Shown: one piece after another, positions 62,001-64,000 of the stretch
Position numbering within the stretch: the first letter of the stretch is position 1
Layout of the letters: every line of letters begins with the position of its first letter
Source: Mactra quadrangularis
Lineage: Eukaryota > Mollusca > Bivalvia > Venerida > Mactridae
Length of the DNA stretch: 64,000 nucleotides
Assembly: GCA_025267735.1 (NCBI GenBank)
Contig: CM046303.1
Span: forward strand, 18,528,403-18,592,402
Reading direction: 5' to 3'
Notes under the pieces: generated by a model
Told to the model about the DNA's origin: nothing
The model's database searches: none
The model's input: the letters and a program-made list of their open reading frames with translations, nothing else
Position numbers and translations under genes: made by a program

Positions 62001-64000
62001 CATCTTAATTGGCACACCTTGGCTAGCATATCATCAAATATCTTACAATACTCTGTGTTGCTTAAGTTCCCATCTAAAACCTACCCAGTTTATTTTAGCA
62101 AGAAACTTTATCCTTCAAGCTCATTACTGGGGGACCAGGAAGTGGACTCAAAAGAGATTAATATAAGTTGTAACAACTTGTTGCACAATTAAGCTGAAAT
62201 AAATTATTATAAAGTAAATATTATACTATAGAAAGGCATAAAAAGTAACTTCGCAGTTAGCATACTGCATACATATATGATTCCTAACTGATAGCATTTG
62301 GATTGTCTCCCTTACATCATGCAGTCTTATAGATTGTTAGTTTGCAATATTTTAGTTAATCGAGAACACTTTGATACCCAAACATAGTCTACATACGTGG
62401 TTATTTACAAGTAGTTAGACTAGACAAAGTTTCATGTAGTTTAAGCTTAATTGATAAAAAATTGAAAAAACAAAAAAAGGAAAATTTTGGAATTATTGAA
62501 TTTCATTATTAAATTCAAAGTTTTTGGTCAACCCGTAATCCCAACTCAGTACTGTATTATTAATCATAAGAAGTTCTTCTTATAAAATTCTTTCACTAAA
62601 GCTTGTTTTATAAAAGTGTAAATGAATAAAACTTACTATTTGGTATTTTCAGGTCAAGGTCTTACCAATGAACAAATATCAAAGGTAATAGTTAACATTT
62701 TCTATCATGTTTGTTTATATCTGTTGTAATCTTTCTAAATGGCCAGGTATAATCAGCCCTCTTGTGCATTTCCAATAAAAGGACCATCTCTGCTTTAGCC
62801 ACATTTCTATGTACAGTTGAAATACCATTTTTCAAAGTGGCATCAGACTGGCTTAGCATTTAAAGAATGTGTTTTAAAAAGTACAACACCACCAATGTTT
62901 TATATTTTCTAGAAAGTAAAAGGGGATTATCTGGTGACAGTTATTAGTCTATATTAAATAATGCTGTGTATAAAAGTTCATACTGTGTCTATGATAGTAT
63001 TGTCCGTTTTTTCTCAACTGTCAAAGCTTGTATAATTTCACGGTGACTGAATGCATTGTTTTTGTACTGGCGGTCTAATTGTTATTAAAAATATCTTGAC
63101 TAAAACATATCATACCGCAAAAGCAGCTTAACTTGATCATAATACACACTTTCGGAAACTCAATGATTTTAATAAACACATTCACCGTGAAATTATTCAT
63201 GTTCTGACAGTTGAGAAAAAATGAACAACTCATTTGGACATGCCAAGCCAAGTCTTCCCGTAAAACCTCCATAAGATTAACAATGAAAGTACACACAAAT
63301 GACAACATACAATATATGAAAACTGAATGAAATTGACAAGTTTTATGCAAATAAGTGAAGTATGTACATGTTTATGCAAGATAAACAAAATAGATAAATA
63401 AATAAAATTATGTATTTCTACTAAATAAAACCAGATTTAGTAGTTTTGTTTGCCTGACTTGATATATTTTAGAAATTAAATGAAGCAATTATGGAAGAAT
63501 ATTTGGAGAGAGTTTAAAGATCTGTATTTAATATTGCTGTCTAAAAACATATATGTAATGTCTGACTTGATGTTTTTTCAGAAAGTAAATGAAGCAGTAA
63601 AAGAGGAATATTTAGAGAGAGTTTATAGATCTATATTGAATAATGCTGAATTAGAATCTATTGAACATGGCATAGGTAGGTTTTACTAGTGTTTATTTTC
63701 ATTATATGTAGGCATTGCTTATAAGTTATCCTTTATTTATCTTTGATACATTTATGTCTATAAAGAAATTAAGGAGGCTAGCTTAGATGGTAACACCCAA
63801 ATCTACTTATCAAGGGGTTGTGGGTTAGATTCCAGGGCCGGGCATACATTTGTAGAGCTTGGTCATGAAATTATTTCTTCAGGCATTCTCCCTCCTACCA
63901 ATGATTCTTAATTATGTAGGGCAGTTGTCAGTCACTGACAAAGGTATGTGCTTAGTAGTTGGTTAACAGCTAAATCAAGAGATATAGCCTTTCCAGGAAC
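29059..64000 (+). CDS. Long multi-exon gene of unknown identity, 3' end outside the window
   Basis: I do not recognise the protein. Exons with GT-AG borders that join in one open frame: 29059-29117 (ATG at 29067), 30846-30923, 50491-50571, 51511-51638, 52420-52525, 55817-55934, 56916-57013, 59337-59417, 61298-61382, 61867-61968, 62653-62684, 63582-63675. They give 351 codons plus one base, and the last exon ends in a good donor (ATAG|GTAGGT), so more follows. The start reads MASSSSGSSGVMVTEPE, then a charged helix (RERLHFHLKLNSESQELA), VAESMLYHWKSFPIVLPPS, SFDELDTVATDPYGNLKKL, VNFPGQVHRWRLTKLLQKG, ALALRLLIITAKNRIISPVF, MRPPPIPYIYQTPKGMDIDL and a final helical NEAVKEEYLERVYRSIL. It looks like a soluble, mostly helical cytosolic protein; no signal peptide, membrane segment or catalytic motif is visible. 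Codon-level conservation cannot be tested here, but twelve exons in phase are strong evidence. An acceptor eight bases before the ATG implies an upstream 5' UTR exon. Intron 2 is 19.6 kb and full of repeats. Confidence 0.85.
29513..29605. mobile_element. Palindromic MITE-C copy 1 (about 93 bp)
   Basis: CATACATTAACCCTGCTG and TTTTAAATACT at the left, AGTATTTAAATCAGTGGGG and TTTATGTATG at the right; about 30-base inverted ends. Lies in intron 1. Copy 2 at 41140-41229 is inverted relative to this one. Confidence 0.7.
30085..30240 (-). mobile_element. tRNA-related SINE fragment
   Basis: On the minus strand GATCCAATGGTAGGGCAC (A-box-like) precedes GAGGTCCCAGGTTTGAAACC (B-box-like). A tail-like segment (CACTGGTGAGCGTAGGGCC, AGGTTAAAAGCTTGGG) lies at about 30413-30460, and related tails occur near 39995-40060 and 63930-63975. 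A diverged copy of the B-box part is near 48230-48310. Confidence 0.5.
30489..30650. repeat. TTTCCCC/GGGGAAA repeat, second copy
   Basis: Starts GCTTTTTTTAGTGTTTGGGG and carries GGGGAAATTTTATTGCAATT and TTTGGGGAAAACTGCATG. Same family as 20875-21225, inverted. Lies just upstream of exon 2 of the long gene. Confidence 0.5.
31118..31416. mobile_element. MITE-D with CAGACATTCTGAAAAGTG ends
   Basis: CAGACATTCTGAAAAGTG at 31126-31143 is perfectly inverted at 31389-31406. TGGTCTC flanks both ends (31119-31125, 31410-31416), a probable target duplication with three extra bases (TAA) at the right. Interior also shows CCAGT/ACTGG pairings. Confidence 0.7.
31495..31981. mobile_element. hAT-type MITE (CAGGGTT ends), 487 bp
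   Basis: Ends CAGGGTTTGTACAGACC and, read outward at the right, CAGGGTTCATATAGAATT. Subterminal AAAGTGCTTGAAT repeats occur in both halves in inverted sense. TTATG flanks both sides (31490-31494, 31982-31986). Non-coding. Confidence 0.75.
33240..33320 (+). mobile_element. tRNA-like SINE head, degenerate
   Basis: TGTTGGGGTAGTGGTTATGT (A-box-like) and CCAAGAGGTGGTGGTTTG in place of a B box. Strongly decayed. Confidence 0.3.
33704..34688. repeat. 59-bp minisatellite, about 17 copies
   Basis: Unit built on ATGCTTTACTCTTTGTCAGA, CAATCTAAGTCTGAGTTC, TTGTCTTGGTG and YAGTGAGACC. The phase drifts by exactly one base per 60-base line, giving 59 bp. Copies are about 95% alike; one near 34060 is shorter. 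In intron 2 of the long gene. Open frames across it are artefacts. Confidence 0.95.
34748..34775 (+). other. Candidate 28-nt microexon of the long gene (doubtful)
   Basis: CCCATTATAG precedes and GTGAGC follows a block reading KEVASHLKK plus one base. The incoming phase fits exon 30846-30923, but the outgoing phase does not fit exon 50491 without a further exon of length 3n+2 in between, which I did not find. Direct joining of 30923 to 50491 keeps frame. Confidence 0.25.
35283..36238. other. Intron 2 sequence without a recognised feature
   Basis: AT-rich intronic DNA between the 59-bp and about 75-bp arrays. No gene or element identified. Confidence 0.35.
36239..36655. repeat. Tandem array of ~73-77-bp units, five to six copies
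   Basis: Unit AAGTGAAAACGTAAATGAA, CTAAAGTTCTGTTATGTAAG, AAAACTAATCAGATCCCACT and TCTGACACCATTG. The copies differ by small indels in the first third; the ATCAGATCCCACTTCTGACA part is nearly constant. Confidence 0.9.
36656..38260. other. A-over-T skewed non-coding segment
   Basis: The plus strand is unusually rich in A and poor in G here, with recurring AACTAAGAC-like words and GGGAAGTAATTCTG at about 37594 and 38118. No reverse transcriptase, integrase or transposase motif in any frame. GTTCGAATCTCGGGATAG near 36705 is B-box-like. Confidence 0.45.
38300..38570. mobile_element. MITE-like repeat with G/C runs near its ends
   Basis: CAGATCCAGGATTTTTTTT and GGGGGTGGGGAGGGGTCC at the left; GGGGGGTGTCCGGACC and CCCCCCGCTGGATCAGCC at the right. 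The two GATCCAG ends are inverted copies. Confidence 0.45.
38828..39577. mobile_element. hAT non-autonomous element, 750 bp, perfect 8-bp TSD
   Basis: Flanked by CTTGTATT on both sides (38820-38827, 39578-39585). Ends TAGAGCTGCAACGATTGACC and, read outward, TAGGGCTGCAACGATTTGAT, continuing as ATACNNTTCGAT-type inverted sequence for about 45 bases. The TAGGGCTGCAACGATT end is typical of hAT MITEs. No coding. Confidence 0.9.
40878..41139 (+). mobile_element. tRNA-derived SINE, copy with eroded head
   Basis: The head is degenerate (GGGGTACAGGTTGGAATCCC for the B box). The body matches the copy at 49570: GGAGAAGTTTCCAACCTTGT, GAGTACTGGTTATAGACAA, GGTCCTGGAATACTAGGTTA. It ends right at the start of MITE-C copy 2. 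Confidence 0.75.
41140..41229. mobile_element. Palindromic MITE-C copy 2
   Basis: AATGTAACCCTGCTGATTTA at the left and AAAACAGTGGGGTTAATG at the right. It equals the reverse complement of copy 1 at 29513-29605 with a few changes. Confidence 0.7.
42812..42965 (-). mobile_element. tRNA-derived SINE (second type), minus orientation
   Basis: On the minus strand GGCCGTGGCGTAGTCACAC (A box) and CGCGGGTTTGAAACCCGG (B box), then a body with TACCTTATACATGAGTTG, GAGTACTGG-like and CAGGAAACC. A T run and ACGAGCTC lie beyond it. Confidence 0.6.
42966..44547. other. Intron 2 sequence
   Basis: A decayed minus-strand SINE-like piece lies near 43250-43375 (ATGTGATTCAAACAGAAACC, CCACTTGGCAACACCTG). No exon-like block with matching phase found. 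Confidence 0.3.
44548..44935. mobile_element. hAT-like MITE, diverged
   Basis: Left TAGGGCTGTCACGATACG and AAATTGCAATATGCTGG; right, read outward, TAGACTGCTACACCGCTATA and TTGCAATATGCAGC. Shared TTGCAATATG and TAGNNCTG ends indicate inverted termini; no clear 8-bp duplication. Confidence 0.5.
44936..45475. repeat. C-run-rich minisatellite, ~80-bp units
   Basis: Unit CTCGGCCAATCTTTCCCCC, TGGCTAATTT..CCCCGCT, GATGAAACTGTTGTT and ATGCTATTTTATTGTACAT; starts near 45120, 45198, 45281, 45359 and 45438. Preceded (44936-45060) by a GGCCAATCTTTCCCCGGGG-type block with CCCGGGGA palindromes. Confidence 0.85.
45476..46959. other. Intron 2 sequence
   Basis: No gene or element recognised. A short run of TTTAGACC and TTGACC/CCTGACCCCTTTT repeats lies near 45950-46050. 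Confidence 0.3.
46960..47815. repeat. 22-bp satellite array, about 38 copies
   Basis: Unit TGTGATACAGCTGTAGATATC with changes at a few places; occasional 24-26-bp units. Each unit has the palindromes CAGCTG and GATATC. Confidence 0.95.
48590..49080. mobile_element. Decayed interspersed element
   Basis: GGTCCCCTGAGCTTTAGTTC and AGGGGGAGCAGTAAG at the left, GATTTCAGGTGAGCGAACC at the right, with TTATCAAACTTGG and CAAACTTGGTAGTGT-type repeats between. This build (opening CTGAGC.., closing AGGTGAGCGA) is a common bivalve repeat type in my recollection. Non-coding. Confidence 0.45.
49570..49862 (+). mobile_element. tRNA-derived SINE, full length with 12-bp TSD
   Basis: Flanked by ACATTTCATTAA on both sides (49558-49569, 49863-49874). 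Head: GGGTCGATAGCGTAGTTGG (A box) and GTGCGGGTTCGAATCCCG (B box), both intact. The body has GGAGAAGTTTCCGGCCTTGT and GAGTACTGGTTATAGACAAT; the tail is AATAAATAAAAATAAATA. Other copies: 40878-41139, 55337-55557 (minus), 57089-57342. Confidence 0.92.
49950..50345. mobile_element. Interspersed element with internal direct duplication
   Basis: Opens GACTATTCAAAGAATAGTGG and GGCTATCCTACTCAGC. Then a segment starting CTTGGTTAAGTTTTTAGGTG occurs twice, 176 bp apart (50028 and 50204), each with GGGATTCACTTGAAACTTCA-like and GGAGGTCAAATACCAAGTTA. It ends about 145 bp before exon 50491. Confidence 0.6.
52690..54245. repeat. 47-bp minisatellite, two subfamilies
   Basis: Subfamily A (about 52690-53200): GATATATGGTTGAGGTGTGA, ACCGGGCTTATCATTCCAAT, ACATTCA. 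Subfamily B (about 53260-54240): GGGATATATGCTGGAGGTGT, GACCCTGGCTTATTATTTCA, ATACTTT. Both are 47 bp. A 30-bp longer variant with CCAGACTATTATTGGTACAT recurs near 53235, 53575, 54150 and 54205. About 33 units in all, in the intron after exon 52420-52525. Confidence 0.95.
54246..55336. other. Intronic sequence
   Basis: No gene or clear element. The piece GTCAGTGCAAAACTAGAC near 54590 resembles one near 49430-49445. Confidence 0.3.
55337..55557 (-). mobile_element. tRNA-derived SINE, minus orientation
   Basis: On the minus strand the head has ATTAGTTCGAATCCCATC (B box) and GAGGTTATACCCTTCCATGA; body GGAGAATTTTCCGGCCTTGT; GAGTACTGGTTATAGACAAA. Same family as 49570-49862; the A-box part is missing. 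Confidence 0.8.
55953..56475. mobile_element. Tigger/pogo-type non-autonomous element
   Basis: CAGTGAAACCTCTCT at both ends, perfectly inverted (55953-55967, 56461-56475), with TA on both sides (55951-55952, 56476-56477). These termini are those of pogo/Tigger elements. It begins 18 bases after a donor of the long gene (55934/55935). Contains the shorter element at 56091-56226. Confidence 0.85.
56091..56226. mobile_element. Short MITE nested in the Tigger-type element
   Basis: GGGTATGGGACAACTCAACC at the left and, read outward at the right, GGGTCAGGACAACTCAACCC. Same ends as the hAT-like element at 12288-12906. Internal AATCAACCCAAAG pieces repeat the motif. Confidence 0.65.
57089..57342 (+). 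mobile_element. tRNA-derived SINE lacking its B box
   Basis: ACCCGGGTCGATAGCACAGT and TGGTACCGCGCC match the head of 49570-49862, but the text jumps from GAAGGGGGTACAG to AATTATGTCAATTTTCC, so the GGTTCGAATCC block is deleted. Tail CAAACAAACAAAT. A tail-only piece of the family is at about 57715-57775. Confidence 0.8.
57776..59193. other. Intronic sequence
   Basis: AT-rich, no gene or element recognised. The minus frame at 58796-59011 has no family resemblance. Confidence 0.3.
59194..59300. repeat. ATC/ATT trinucleotide microsatellite
   Basis: Mixed (ATC)n, (ATT)n and (ATA)n tract ending 37 bases before exon 59337. Confidence 0.9.
60361..60493. repeat. Long imperfect palindrome (foldback)
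   Basis: AAAGATTTCTGACGGTGTAT and ATGGGTCCTTATACCCCTCG at the left pair with ACCCATATACACCGTCAAAA and the CTCGGGGTTTAAGG block at the right. Centre CCTCGGCTGACGCCTCGG. The region 59490-60360 leading to it also carries ATATACACCGTG and TATATACCGTGTG and may be part of the same element. Confidence 0.75.
63000..63228. mobile_element. MITE-A copy 4 with enlarged interior
   Basis: TTGTCCGTTTTTTCTCAACT at the left, CTGACAGTTGAGAAAAAATG and AACAA at the right; TA before the left end. Interior is about 85 bases longer than in copy 1, so it may hold a further insertion. Confidence 0.8.
63473..63560 (+). pseudogene. Duplicated, disabled copy of exon 63582-63675
   Basis: TTTTAG precedes AAATTAAATGAAGCAATTA; the block reads KLNEAIMEEYLERV, then TAA (63515-63517), RSVFNIA. 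The true exon reads KVNEAVKEEYLERVYRSILNNA. Upstream intron sequence is duplicated too (CTGACTTGATATATTTTAG against CTGACTTGATGTTTTTTCAG), offset 108-109 bp. It is therefore a tandem genomic duplication including the acceptor, and use of this copy would end the protein early or be skipped. Confidence 0.85.
63771..64000 (+). mobile_element. tRNA-related SINE, right part cut by the window
   Basis: AGCTTAGATGGTAACACCCA (A-box-like) and TGTGGGTTAGATTCCAGGG (B-box-like), then a body ending with GTCAGTCACTGACAAAGG and TAGTTGGTTAACAGCTAAA, which matches tail pieces at about 30413 and 39995. Confidence 0.55.

Noticed and set aside
61836..62192. 118-codon plus-strand open frame
   Set aside because: It is exon 61867-61968 of the long gene extended upstream and through its donor into intron; the rest is not coding.

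Overview
The window is eukaryotic: genes are split by GT-AG introns, coding density is very low, the sequence is AT-rich, and most of it is decayed mobile DNA. The repeat set (pearl-like elements with an internal ~145-bp tandem array and an ACGG microsatellite, tRNA-derived SINEs, many short inverted-repeat elements) points to a mollusc, most likely a bivalve. Species cannot be fixed from sequence alone.

Layout. (1) 0.4-0.9 kb: a dead pogo/Tigger-type helix-turn-helix exon and a small Tigger-like end. (2) 1.1-2.7 kb: one long coding exon for a 535-residue protein made of three repeats of a domain with an H...NC layout like LRAT/PPPDE-type permuted papain folds; only the first repeat keeps the Cys. 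(3) 3.4-4.7 kb: a complete but dead mariner (TA target duplication, 31-bp TIRs, DD34D transposase). (4) 6.0-7.7 kb: a pearl-like element. (5) 7.7-19.2 kb: no supported gene; a dense graveyard of MITEs, palindromes and three hAT-type insertions, two of the same family in opposite orientation. (6) 19.2-22.5 kb, minus strand: the ribosomal protein uS5/RpS2 gene, five coding exons, 280 residues, intact. (7) 23.2-24.8 kb: a MITE that holds a possible first exon, then an element with 105-bp perfectly identical inverted ends. (8) 29.06 kb to the right edge, plus strand: one long gene whose exons form a continuous open frame of 351 codons that runs off the window. I do not recognise the protein. Its 19.6-kb second intron and later introns carry minisatellites (59-, ~75-, ~80-, 22- and 47-bp units), hAT and Tigger-type MITEs and SINEs. 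Near the right edge one of its exons is tandemly duplicated, and the upstream copy has a stop.

The two well-supported host genes (RpS2 and the long plus-strand gene) lie divergently with about 6.6 kb between coding starts. Nothing suggests a functional cluster. The observations most worth a second look are the three-repeat H/NC protein with loss of the cysteine in two repeats, the tandem exon duplication, the 105-bp-TIR element, and the nested transposon structure at 16.4-18.9 kb.
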